64,000 bases of DNA, taken from the NCBI GenBank assembly GCA_001599935.1, contig BCIJ01000024.1, forward strand, positions 124,001 through 188,000, in the 5' to 3' direction. The notes beneath the pieces are model-generated. The model ran no database searches, had not been told where the DNA came from, and saw only the letters and a program-made list of their open reading frames with translations. This stretch comes from Holtermannia corniformis (Eukaryota > Basidiomycota > Tremellomycetes > Holtermanniales). Shown piece by piece: positions 1-12,100 of this stretch; position 1 is the first letter of the stretch; each line of letters starts with the position of its first letter. The translations under genes were made by a program, and so were the position numbers.

Positions 1-221
1 TGTGCTGGGCGACGTGGATCCGAAATACCTCGAGACGACGGTCGGGTTCCCGAACGCCCACTTCCCATCAGAGTAAGTGATTGGAAGGCTGGCGGATTCG
101 ATCTACACGCAGGTCATTGCTGACATCTCACAGTCACATCCCGGTCTTTGCTCAGTTCCGGTTCAAAGGCCGACCCGCTGAACCCTCGCGCGTAGTCCAT
201 CACGGCTATAGCTCACGATAG
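1..221 (+). CDS. CCR4: CCR4-type poly(A) deadenylase, C-terminal end (partial)
   Basis: The 5' end lies outside the window. Exon up to 72, intron 73-133 (donor gtaagt, branch ctgac, acceptor cacag), last exon 134-221 with stop TAG 219-221. The joined reading ends with YLETTVGFPNAHF, then PSDHIPVFAQFRFK and a short tail. This is the C-terminal signature of the exonuclease-endonuclease-phosphatase fold in Ccr4/CNOT6, the catalytic deadenylase of the cytoplasmic CCR4-NOT complex; the Asp-His pair of the SDH motif is catalytic in that family. The Asp codon is assembled across the intron (GA|T). Without splicing the frame stops at TAA 74-76, inside the donor. Ccr4 is favoured over nocturnin/Angel by the GFPNAHFPSDH string; only about 50 residues are visible. 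Confidence 0.87.
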
Positions 222-595
222 CGGCCGCGACCTACCGTGCTTGACTTGTTTCCCCCACCCTTGGCCCCCACCCATCTCTTCGTGTTGTCACTGTCTGTGC
301 GCTGTATTCTGCTATCTGCTATCTGCTGCTGTTGGCGAGTGAGCCGTCTCTTGGTCTTGGAAGTGTCGGAGTATGGTAGTCGCAATGCACTCGTCGGTCT
401 GATCCGTTGTCGACCGTGCCACTTTGCCCCGCCCGTTTCACCTCTGGACGGCGATCGTGTCGACGGCGCCAACGACGACGACGGCGGTGGGACGATAGAC
501 TCGGTTTCACCAGTGCGACGTTGAAGGCCCGACCCAAAGTATAGATCACGCCCGATAGACACACAGCCTGGGATCCGTCGCATCACCTCACCCCT
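222..595. other. intergenic region between CCR4 and the orphan coiled-coil gene
   Basis: Pyrimidine-rich on the + strand, with a small CGACGACGACG run near 471-482. It must hold the CCR4 3' end and the promoter of the next gene. No convincing coding exon or RNA gene was seen. Confidence 0.5.
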
Positions 596-1863
596 ATGCT
601 CCGCCCAGCAAAGTCGCGCACCTCACTCCATCGCAAATCCGTCATCTCGCTCCGAAACGATCCAGGAGGCGGCGGCGGCGTCTCTAGCCTCGCTCACGAG
701 CTCGCGAGCGCAATCGATGAAGTGCCCGGTGAAGGCGCTCGTAGCCTCGCGGCAGAGTTTGGTCTTGAACTCGGTGCGTCCACGTCCTTTGAAGATCAGT
801 GTGCTGACGGTCGGCCTTAGATGGCGTAGACGAGGTTGAAGCTGGGTTCCCGGGTCCAAGTAGTTCGGCGGTCGAACGGCGGACCCCGCATTCTTCAAGT
901 GGAAGCGCTGTCGTTGGGATCGATCACCTTCCGGAATGGGCCGAGCTGCAAGGAAACTTTGATCCAGGCGAGGACGAGGGGACGGACGAGGATCGGGAGC
1001 AAGACGAGACCGACTCTGGCCCAGTTCAACCCTTCATGTCGCCCAAAGTCGAGCGCGATCCATACGTCGAGCTGGAGCAAGCCATCAAGCTGACGACGCG
1101 CGTGCTGGATGCGCTCCGGACCATTGATGAGCCCTCTCGAACGCCTAAAGGCGCTCGGGTCCCGTTCGAGGCCGCGTTGCAGCACCATTTGAGCTCGCTC
1201 TTGGCGGCCGAGAGGACACGCGAGGAACAGCTACGCGAGCTGGCCGTTTTGGACCGAGATCTGGGTAGGATCCATTGGGGCCAAGATGTGCTCGAGGGCT
1301 TGGAACAGCTACGCTGGGCCGAGGAGGACCAACTGGTCGGTCTGGGGATTGGCGAGCTGAGGATCGTAGAGGAAGATGAGGATCCCGAGCCGCTCGTAGC
1401 TGAGGATCAGCTCGATGACATTCGCAACGATTGGGATCAACCGCCTAGTCCCACGCCGAGGCATAGGTCCGTCCCGCGCAAGCACTCGACAAGCAAGCAA
1501 ACCACCAGGGACACGGCCGAGGACCTCCCACGGACCCTGCGCTCCCTGCGGGAAAGTACCCAGACCCTGCTCGACGTTCTTCACTCCCTCTCCGACACCC
1601 TCTTCCTCTCGTCCTCCATGAGTGTCTCTTCTGCTCGTCAGCTCAAAGGGATCCGCGCTGGCGTCGCAGACTGGCGCGAGCGAGACCAAGTCGAGATGGA
1701 ATGCTGGGAAAAGGTCGAAGAATACGAGGCGGCCGAAACCCGGCGTAGAACCAACGGCGGCGAGAGCCCGGCAGAGATCGTCAAGCGCGAGGCAGACGAG
1801 TTTGCTCTCGTCCTGGCAGACTATGAGCGACAGTGGGAGGCCCTCAAGACGTTACGACAATGA
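596..1863 (+). CDS. orphan coiled-coil protein, 406 aa
   Basis: Exon 1 596-773, intron 774-820 (gtgcgt ... gtgctgac ... ccttag), exon 2 821-1863. The frame is kept, giving 406 residues. The N-terminus is basic, then has a Gly run and the spaced segments SLAHELASAIDEVPGEG and SLAAEFGLEL. An acidic Ser/Glu/Asp-rich stretch follows (about residues 62-125), and the remainder is mostly charged helix with Gln/Glu/Arg heptad-like spacing, suggesting coiled coils at about 140-220 and 310-406. No catalytic motif, signal peptide or membrane segment is visible. The N-terminal repeats look conserved-like, as in cytoskeletal or spindle-pole scaffold proteins, but I do not recognise the family and assign no function. 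It converges on CYR1 with a 92-bp gap. Confidence 0.7.
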
Positions 1864-1955
1864 TCACGAGTGACGATTATACGATGCATCATGCCTAATG
1901 CACCCACTATCCGCGTACAAGCCCTTTTGCGATGCGGTACGAATACAACACCCCT

Positions 1956-4900
1956 TTAGTGGGCACTCATCAATTGCAGCGCGTGGATGAGCCATTTCGG
2001 ATCGATCCCGACGGCGTGCTGCAAGGCCGCAAGCACCGGCGCGAAATGGTCCAGTTGTTTGAGATACTAGACCTCGTCAGCGCCTTGCACCGTCTAGTCT
2101 CACAAAGCACTCACCAAAGTAGACAAAGCATTCTCAATCCTCGTAGCCAGACTATCGATGATGACGGCGAGATCATCATCCGTCACATCGTCCCGAATCA
2201 GAGGACCAAGATGAGCGAGCGGGACAGCCAATTGGAATGTGGGCTCGTTCACATCGCCTTTGTGCTTGGATCGGACCGGCAGCAGAGCTCGTGAAGAGCT
2301 GAGCGACTCGAGGCGCAACGAGAGCGCAGCGAGTTGCCGCACTTCTTCAATACTAATCTGTCGTTGCTCCGCACCGAACGTGCGAGCATCGTTGACCTCG
2401 ACGTTGGCTCGAAGGTTGTCCGAAATGTCGAGCCGACCGGCCAAAGCCCGGGGAAAGACGAGTGACAGCCGTTCGGGTACTTGTCAATGTCAGCACAGGC
2501 AGCTCCACCAAGGCACAACATACCTTCCAAGCCTTTCAGCTTGCGCTCGCCCATGTCCTTGATCCCGATCCCGATCCGCTGCAGTTCTTGCACCTCGTGA
2601 CGAAGATCGGCCGGAAGCTCTTGCTGCGCTTCGTCCTTGTCCGACTCGCGGTTGAAAAAGGTCGTCAACGACTGCAGTTCGTTGATGACATCCTGGCTGG
2701 CCATGATCTGACCACCGTCGGCACTGGCGCTGATCCGGGCCGATCGGTTGACCATGGGGCCATAGTAGTCCATGCGCTGCGTGATGGGGTCTTTCTCCCA
2801 CACTGGCGAACCCCAGTGAAGACCCATACGCACGCTGAGCCCACGAGCGATCAGGTTACCTTCAGCATCCCAGATCTCCTTGCCGTCCTCGCACTCGAGC
2901 AGCTCGCGGGGCCACTCCTCCTTGAGCAGCATAAGTTGGCAGTGGAAACTCCACAACAGCGCCGAGGTGACCGATGGGAACGAGACCATGAAAGCATCGC
3001 CTTCAGTCTTGACCTCGTAGCCACCATCGAGTCGCAGCTGCCGCCGCATTAAACTGTGGTGCATCTTGATGGCTGTTCGCATGCCCTCGTTGGTCTCCCA
3101 CAGTGCGGTCGAGTTCTTGATATCGGTAAAGACTAACGCAACCTGACCGATTGGCGGCTCGACCTCTTGCTGCAGCCGGTTCAAGGTACGATCGCCCACA
3201 GCCTCGATGCGACGTCGTACCATCCGCTTGCCTGGGTAATACGAGTCGGGATCTGCGCCTGCCTCGGGGTTGATCTGAGGGCCCGAGCCGCCAATGCGAC
3301 CACGACCAACGCGAGGGGAGACGAGGTCGGAGACGTTGAGAACCATGACCATGACCGAGCCCTGAGCACCGTACGAGATTGCAAAGTCGCGAAGTTTTTG
3401 AGCAGCGAGCATTGGGTCGTCGCGTTGAGTGCGAGCAATATCAACGGCTGTCTGATACGAGCAATTGTCCCACAGAGCCCGGTTGCCGATGATCAGGAAC
3501 TCGTCCGACTCTGTCAGCTCGCGCGTCCGGATCTCGGGGGCTGCATTGACCGCCGGGACGGCATGGAAGAAACCAAAGGACCGAGAAATGGGAATGTCCT
3601 TGTCGTCATTGACGAGCCCTTTGGTCGATACCCAAGCTTCGGCTGCTCGAATTCGTGCCGTCTCCTCGCGATCCGCCGGGTCGTGTTTCTTGGACAAGAG
3701 CTCGGCTTCGCCTTTGCGCGAGATGATCACTTCGACATTGCCGCAGTTGGCAGCATATAGAGTCTTGTCAACGACGTAGACGACAGCGCCCGAGGCGCCG
3801 TTTCGTTGAGACGGAGATGACGCAAACGGATGGGCGCCGCTCAAGCTCGCCGAAGAGGGCTTGCGACGTGAATCGGCCACACTTAGGAAGTCGTACGTCT
3901 GTTTGTTGACCTCGAGGAATGTGCGCCTGATCGCATCCGACGTCGACTCTTCTGGCGGTAGATCGTCCAGGCGGGCTTGTAGGATCGACGCAAACGTCTC
4001 TTGTACATATTTGGCGATCCTCCCCGTCGGGTTGGTCATCTGCGCACGGCCAAACATACCGATCACGCATTCGTTGTCACGACCGCGGAATTTGGGGACC
4101 GCCAGATCGAACATGGTCAGAGCCTCGACGCTGCCAAGCGAGTCGGCGATACCATAGGCCATGCCGTTAATGTCCGAGAAGGAGGTTCGCACTCGGCGTT
4201 CGTCGCTTTCGTCGGGCAGCGACTGAATGCGAACGGTGACGTCCATTAGGCCGAGGATGCGCAGTTGAGTCAAAGCCGAAAAGTCGGACAGTTCTTTTCG
4301 GACATTCGACCCATGCGGCATGTCTTGCGCGCTGGTCGGCTTGATCTCGAGTCGCTTGTTGCCCGAAAGGTTCAAGTAGCGCAAGTCGGTATTCCAGTTC
4401 CTGCATGTGTCAGTGCCGAACATGGTGATAAGCTGTCACTGACCAGTTCCAGTCGTATGGCCAATTTGCGATATTGTACTTGAGAACGTTGCTCCCAACA
4501 TCGAGCACATGCAGCGTCTTGATCGCGCCCAGCTCGCTCGGCAACGTCTGCAGCTTGTTTCCATTGAGATGGAGGATTCGTAAACTGGTGAGGCTCGGCA
4601 AGTCTTCTGACGGGAGACCGGTGAGCTTGTTGCCGCTCAGGTAAAGAGCTTCGAGCTTTGACCAGTTGGTGAAGCTGCCGTCCGGGATCTCGACAATGTT
4701 GTTGAAGCTCAAGTTGAGGACTCTGAGGCCCGAGAGGAACGAGAGAGGATGTAGAGCATCTTCGGTGAGCCGATTGTCGCCCAGGTAACACCTTTCCAAG
4801 TGAATCGCTGCCAGAGGCAACTGCGGCCGAGTCATCGTTTCCGAGGTATTGGATGCACTCGATAATTTGCGTTCGTCCTTTGGCAAGTCTGCGAGGATCG

Positions 4901-7900
4901 CGGGTGGGTCTGGCAGTGAGTCGAGCAGGTTGGAGCTCAGGTTGATCATCTCCAGTGGGCAATTCCACATTTCGTACGGCGCATCACGCAGGTTGTTGTT
5001 GTGCGCGTTGAACGTCTTGAGCTTGCTGAGCTGCCCCAGGCCAGGCGGGAGTGAAGCTATCAAGTTGTCTGTACATGAGATGTGCTGGAGGTTGCCCAGA
5101 GTGCCCAGAGAGGCCGGGAGCTGGACAAACTGGTTGAAATCGAGTTTGAGCGACACGAGGTGTTGGAGCTCGCCAAGTGCCTCGTCCGACAGGGACGACA
5201 GCTTGCCGTGTGACAGGTTGAGGTGGGTGATGGCGTACGAGATGGAGCCCTGCGGCAACGGAGCAAGGGTGAAGCGCGTGATCGAGTTGAAGGGGACACC
5301 GAATTCACGGACCTTTGGGCCGAGCTGGGCCTCGAGAACGACCAGACTATTGCTATCGGCCTGGAACGAAGCCAAGTTTGGCAGAGCATAGACAGCGTTC
5401 AGGTCGACGAGCTTGTTACGACGGACGTCGAGCTCACGCAGGTTGGCAAGCGTACTAAACGACTCGGGGAACGTCGTGAGGGAATTCCCAACGCAGGCAA
5501 ACTTTGCAAGCTGCTGCAGCTGAGACATCTCGGATGGGAGCTCGGTAATGTCGTTGAACGAGATGTCGAGATCGACGAGGTTGCGAAGGTCGCAGACGAC
5601 GGTAGGGAACGTCGCAAACTTGTTGTTTGATACGTTGAGGTACTTGAGCGAGTCCATCTGGGCAAAGTACGAAGGGAGCGCCGTGAGCCGATTGTTCTGG
5701 AGCTGGATAGACGACAGCGTGGTGCACTCGTTGAGACCGACGGCTTCGAGGTCGGCAATACGGTTACACGAGACGTCGAGCCGATTCAGGGTCTCGCTGT
5801 GCCGAATGTTGCCAGGAATGCGCTTGAGCGCCATGTTGGCCATGCGCAACTCACGCAGACTCGTGCACGCCTGGATAAAGTCGAGCGGGATGTCGGTGAG
5901 CGGGTTGCGCGAGACGTTGAGGATGATGATGTTGTGCGCGTGCAGGTGGAGGAAGATAGGGATGACTTGGAGATCCCGGCCAGCAATGTCGATAAACTCA
6001 AACGAGTCGTACGAACTCTCCTCTTCAGGATCCATCCGAGGCAACACGGGCGTCTGGTAGATGAAACGACAGAGCATGGAGAAATCCTCCATCCCGAGTT
6101 CGGCAATGTTCTCCGCTTCAGTGTAACCAGCTTGCTCGAGGCGGCGTCGCTGGATCGCCAGCGGCTTTTCCGACGGCAACAGTTGTCGATCTTGTCCGCG
6201 TTCGCGGATATACAGCTTCATGCCTGTCTTGTTGCCCGGCATCTTGCCCACCAGGCTATGGATCAACTCGGACGTTGTCGTGGCCAGCGGCCACGAAGAG
6301 GTAGTATACGACCCATCGGATCGATAGATCCTGATCGCGTGTTGGACAGCCGCAAGGACACTGTTCGCCGTGCCCGGTCGATTCCCATTCGTCCCCGGCC
6401 GGACAGTGCCCGTCGATGGCCTGCCCGAAACCGTAGCCTTGCGCTTGGTCACGGTGCTCGTACCCGGCCGCGAGGTCAGACCAGGCTTGGGTCCAGCGCG
6501 CGATGCGTACCCGAATGGCGGTGGCTTGGGTTCATTGTCCGGTAATGTCTGTTCAGATGGCGCTTTTGCTTGTGGGGAAACGGGATCTTCAACGTAGCCG
6601 TCAAGCTCGTCCTCTTCAGTCGACTCGTCGTCGTCTTCATCGCCTTCTACGCCCCATGATTCGGGTGCGGCCCAGGCTGCATTAACGGATGCCGCTAGAG
6701 AGGCCGCCGGACCGTGTTCGGGCACGGTAGGGAAGTACTGATTCGCCTTGTACGATTCAGTCGGCGATACGGCCCCATACGGTCCAAGGCTAGTGCTTGA
6801 TGGCGGAGGCGACAGTTGTGGCGCCATGAGCAGACCCGTGGGTTTGTTATCGCGCTTGAGGCCGGTCCCGAATGGATCCGTGTTGAAGACTGTCGACGTC
6901 GCTGCGGGCCCAGCTGCCTCCCAAGCGGGCGCAAGCGGCTGCAGTGTCGCATCAAGATCCAATAGCTCAGGTCCGATATTAACATTGCGAAGCTGCGAAG
7001 GTCGCCGAGGCTGGGTACTAGCCGACTGTTGCTTTGTCGGGGACATTGTCATTGGTGACGGTGGTGTGCCCGGCTTGCCAAAGCTGACTTCGGATGAGAA
7101 CGAGGCGTGCAGAGCGCCCGGTGAGAATGGGTTTGCGCGGCTGAATGGGTTTTGAGGACTCTCGGGTTGATCGAGCAGTGCGCGGGGTTGGGTCATGGGA
7201 TCGGTCACTGCTGATCCTGTCGAACCTGAAAGCGAGCCGGCCGAGACGGTGGTAGCAAAACTGCTGGATGCCATGCCATGCGGCGCATCCGACACGATGT
7301 CGCTCCCGGTCCGTGTGACGGTTGACGCCGTGCTGGTCGCCGATGGCGGGACGGCAGCGACGATGCCCTCCATGTCTGTCAAGTCGAGGTCGAGCTTCAT
7401 CTCGGGCTCGCCCGGTTCCTCCTCACGAGGCGCAGGGAGGGCAGACGCTTCCAACTTTGCCGAAGGGCTGATGGGCACGGGGCCACGACTGAGCTTGATC
7501 CGTCGCCCGATATGATGCTCGACCGGGTCGGGAAGCCCGTGCCTCGACAACGAGCTATGCGAGGCCGAGTGGGACATGCGCGAGCTGCCTGAACCTTGCG
7601 ACAACGATACAGATCCGCGATCGGCCGCGTCGTACTGGTGGTGAAGATCGAGGGCGGTTTCTGCGACTATTAGTGTGCAGAACGGTCCGTCTTGATACGG
7701 CTAAACTGACCACCGGCACGCGCAGCGACACTAGCCCCCGTCTTGCGCTTGAGGAACCCACCAAGGAAGCCCTTTTTCTTCTCCTTCTCGCTTGGTGCGC
7801 CATGGCCGCTCGAGGCACTGCTCGCCGTGCTCCCGAACCGATTGCCTCTACCAGCTCTTGCACCCGCATCGGCCAAGCCTGGCGGGTCAAGTCGATTCTT

Positions 7901-8794
7901 GTCGCCGCCAACCGTCTTCAAGCTATCATCGCTGCCTAGCCGTCCACGGGCAACGTGAACAGTCGTGCTAGAGGATGATGTGGGGAGGGGAGCCAACTCT
8001 GTCATTGCGCTCGATGGGCTTGCTTGACGGCTGTCGCTAGGGTGCCGGCGGATCTTGGGGAGCGAGGGCGTGGATGCAAAGTGGCTTAGCGAGTGATTGC
8101 GCGAGGGAACGCGCGATGGACTGGGTGTCGCGTCTACCGAGGGAGGTGGGGCCGGTGTAGACTGTCTGATCAGTCTGTCTGATCATCCCAGCACGGAACA
8201 AGCTCACAGCATCGTCCATGAGCCACGGCGCAATGTTGCCGCTCGCACTCCCGTTCCTTTCGCCTGACGGTCCCGATCCAGAGCCAGAGCCACCAGCAGC
8301 TTGGGCGACGATATCGAGAAAGTCCATTGCGTCGTCGCCGTCTGCTGAAAACGTACCGAGCACTACGCCGGGATAGGTCGTCGACTGCGGCAGGGGTGGA
8401 GCGTCTTGCGTAGCCTCGGCTGTTCGTTCTGGCACTACCGAGGGTGGACCCGGTAGCGGCGGGAGCTCTGTAAAGCGCTGTATGCAGACAGACATGGATC
8501 AGCACCACCCATCCGCGCCGAGCCAAGCACACATACCCCGAGTGACGGGCTCTCTCTCGCTTTCTCACTCTTGGCCCGCTGTCTCCTTCTCGACCCCTCG
8601 GCCGGCGTCTCCCAATCGAAATCCTTGGTGGGATCCCAGTCTTGCTTGGTGTAGCCGCTGAGAGGCAAAGCCTTCAAGCTCTGTGTCGGACTCGTCGACA
8701 GGTTGGGTGCGCGCGAGCCAGAGCCAGAGCCCGAGCTCGTCGGCCGTCTCGAGCTAGGGCGCCAGTCTTGCGGCGGCGGCGGGATGGGCAGCAT
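1956..8794 (-). CDS. CYR1: fungal adenylyl cyclase (RA-LRR-PP2C-cyclase)
   Basis: Makes cAMP from ATP for the Ras/G-alpha to PKA pathway at the membrane. Exons from the 5' end: 8794-8537, 8477-8208, 8161-7711, 7660-4444, 4400-2524, 2479-2115, 2066-1956; every junction keeps phase, giving about 2182 aa. Order: Ser/Pro-rich N-terminus; RA domain starting near HAIRIYRSDGSYTTSSWPL; more than 15 leucine-rich repeats; YDWNWNWNTDLRYLNLSGN joining LRR to a PP2C-like domain; class III cyclase with VFTDIKNSTALWE, EGDAFMVSF and YYGPMVNRSARIS; a C-terminal tail in the position where CAP/Srv2 binds in homologues. The 43-nt intron 4401-4443 and 44-nt intron 2480-2523 are proved by the conserved text they restore (NWNWN; KLKGLEVPERLSLVFP). 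The start is the first in-frame ATG with A at -3; an extra 5' exon at 8910-9047 is possible. Confidence 0.95.
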
Positions 8795-9174
8795 TGTGCT
8801 CCGAGTCTTGTTGTGCGTTCCGAGCGCCGAGAGCTCGTGCAGTGTACGACGCTCGACGCCAGATGCCGCCTTGCTCGGCGCCGGTCAACACGGGATCCTG
8901 CGCACTCACTCGGCCTGCACTCGGTGCTGGCTTGTCTACTGTGACAGTGTGGGCGCGATCGTTGACGACGCCGTCGCCGTGTCCGTCCCGATGGCCAGTG
9001 TTGACGGCGATCGGAGCGGCGCTCAAAGCGGCAAGCGTGCACACCATCCATCGCTTCTACACACGACCTCGGAGCGACAAACACAAACACAGACAGCAGC
9101 AGACGGTTGCAAACGAACAAGACTGGCGCAGACATTATACCAAGCGGGCGGGTGCGGACAGCAGGGCGGGACGG

Positions 9175-12100
9175 TCAGGCCTTGCCACCCTTGACGTTTT
9201 GCGAGAGCCATTGCAAGCCCTCGAACAGGCCATCGCCCGTGGTCGCGCAGCTCGAGGCATGTTAGTAGTGCTGCGATGCGGTATAGACAGTGACTCACCT
9301 CGGGTGCACATACCAACTCCTCTCGCGCATCTTGTGCAGACCCAGCTTTTCAGTCACCTCGGCCGGCGACATGGCTGCAGCTGTCAGTGCTTGCCCGCGC
9401 TGGTCTAGCGTACTGACCCCCAGGCAAATCCTGCTTGTTGGCAAACACCATCAACAAGCAGTCGCGCATCTCGCGGTCCGCCAGGATTCGCTCGAGCTCG
9501 AGCCGCGCCTCCTCGATTCGATCCAGGTCTTGCGAGTCGATCACAAAGATGAGACCCTGGTAGGGGTCAGCGTGTGCACTACAAAAGGTAGAAAAGTAGG
9601 ACAACGCGATCGCAACATGGTTCACCAGCCAAACTCGACGCAGGGCTAGCTGTGGCTTAAGCTGATCACTGCAGCATGAGTTCCAGCTGCGAGCCTGAGT
9701 TGATGATGCAAGGCCGCAATCCAAAGAGCAATCAACCAACCACCGATCCGTTCATAAGAAGCGCAACCTAAGCAGTTCAGATGGCCTGAAAGCTCACAAT
9801 CGTTCAGAGCACAACTCTGTCGTTGACACCCAAGCTGGCATCGTCAGGTGACACAGAACCCGTTTCAAGCGCTGATTCGAGTGAGGCATCGCTTCGAAAT
9901 CACACGGCCTTATACGGCAATGATCCAGCCGCGTTCACTGCTGCGCCCTTGGGTGTCGCGATTGTTTCGTGACAAACCCTACAGGTCATGGCAGTGTGAA
10001 TGATCACAGGGCAGAGCTTGTTTGCAGATACAGACGCCTCGTCTTCGTTGACGAGACGTTGTCCTACAACTTGGAGCTTGGCCGGTAGATCACCGATGGC
10101 TGCAACATCGATAAAGCCGGCAGATAATCCGCCCAAGCCCTCGACTTGCAGCCGGCACGAGACGCCAAGCCGATGACTACAGATCTCCGACCACTCTGCG
10201 ACAAAGACAATACGGTAGCACAGACCGCAGAGTCCGTGACAGCATCATGTGACGACAGTAATGCTCATCGATTTAGGACTACGACTTGGCCGTGAAGTTA
10301 GCTGCGCTAGCTGACAGGCCGGTCCACGTCGTCCTTGGGCAATACAACATCATGTAGGATGGGCCAGCACGGACGCATCATACCACAATCATTGGCCTGT
10401 TCGCAGTCGCCATGACTCGTAGCCTGATTTGAGACGCAGGGACGCCTTTCGAATCTGCACAAGTCAAGCCATGGAGATAGATCAGATCGAGGTCAATGAG
10501 AGCTGTGCAAGCGAAAGCAGCCCTGCGGCAGCAGTTGCCGAGTACTCAAAGCATAACGACTGCGCGAGACATCTTTACAGGTATCATCGATGTCCGCGCG
10601 GAAGCAAAGCACACTCGCAGGCAACGTAGACCGAGCTATAAACTATTGCCTGCGCAACCAACACCGACAGTCGAGAAACGTCACGCTCCCGAGCTCAGCT
10701 GCAGTGTCCGCCAGCAGCATGTCAAGAATGCCATCAGAACTGCGCGACAGTTCGACGAGTTCTTGCGGCTCGCTCTCAGTGCCGAGCGACTCGGCTCGCA
10801 CATTGCTCCGCTTTGAACAGGTAACTCTATGGCCGAACCAGCCAGTGCCGTTGCGCTTGGCTTTCGCGACCAGCACTCATTGTCAACGACACGCGTAACA
10901 CATTGTTCGGATATGCACAGCTTGGCCGGCAACTCGAACGGGTCGGCTTGCGCTCATGATCGAAACGTATAAACGGCTTGCGCGTGTAGCCCGATCCCCG
11001 ACCCGCTCAGATCGTTGAATACCAAAGCTGGATTCACAGGCTGTCGAGAGGCTCGCCTTGCAGGGACACATGGTGTTGTGAGCAGGACCAGTCTGGCAGG
11101 ACAGTCAAGCAACCCGACGAGACGGCGCACGCGAAGGCTGCTGGTGACACGTCCATTGAAGTACCTACGTCAAGCCCATGGACGTGCACGCAGTCCACGA
11201 TTCAAGCTGTAATGCTGCGCTCCACTGACATCGCAAGATAGGCAAAGCTCGTTATGTAGCTTGTTCAAGCTTGTGACGCAGCTTACAAGTTCACATGCTG
11301 CTTTGCATCTTGTGAAAGGGAGACTCACAGATGAGCGCATCGTTCGGTCCATAAGCCGCCACTGCTCGGCCATTCCCTCCATTGCGATATCATCTTGACG
11401 AGACCTGCGGGAGCCAGATCGGCTTGGTCTACGTCGACATTACTAGTGCCACGAGACCTGGATCGTCTGTGCACTTTCGTCGATCGAATGCCAGCCGCAG
11501 TGGCTTCAAAGCAGTACCGAGAGGAAGACGAGCGAAGATATGCAGTGTAATGCACGAGTGATGACTCCAGAGTGCTTCATCGCCGCTGACCGATTCCTCC
11601 TGACCCGTCACATCGGCTGGGAATTCCAATTGTCTCGGTGGATCTTTCAGCATCTAGACAACGTGGACAGCCCAGCCAATTGCGATGATGCAAGGGATCG
11701 AGATCGGGTAATTGAGCACGGGGCGGTGCTTCGCTTCCATCACTCGCCTGCAGTTGACCGGCATTCGCACCATTCATGATGATCGTGAATCAGGGCGCTG
11801 GCAGGCAAGATCGGATCACACGAATCACAGCAGCACAGCTCGACCATTGCGGTCTACGCGGCCATCGCACACACAACCAGAACGAGATGGCGGTATCACC
11901 GCGTTTCTGCGTCGCCATGCTTCCTAATGCGGCGTGCGGACTGATAGCGCGCGCAATGCGTGCAGTGATCGCTGAAACCCCAGAAGCGCTCAATCAGGAT
12001 AAGGGACTGACCGCCGTCGCGGCGCTTCAGCTGTCATCGAAGAATTGCAGCGGACAGCAGGATGACTTCAAGCGCGTCTACCGAAGCGCCAGTGTGGAAG

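Noticed and set aside
74..76. TAA as the natural stop of the CCR4 fragment
   Set aside because: It lies within a consensus gtaagt donor; splicing 73-133 restores the diagnostic PSDHIP motif and a later stop.
5399..7911. Ser/Arg-rich and + strand open frames overlapping the cyclase
   Set aside because: They are shadows of the long GC-rich cyclase exon in other frames; the real frame has LRR and RA homology.
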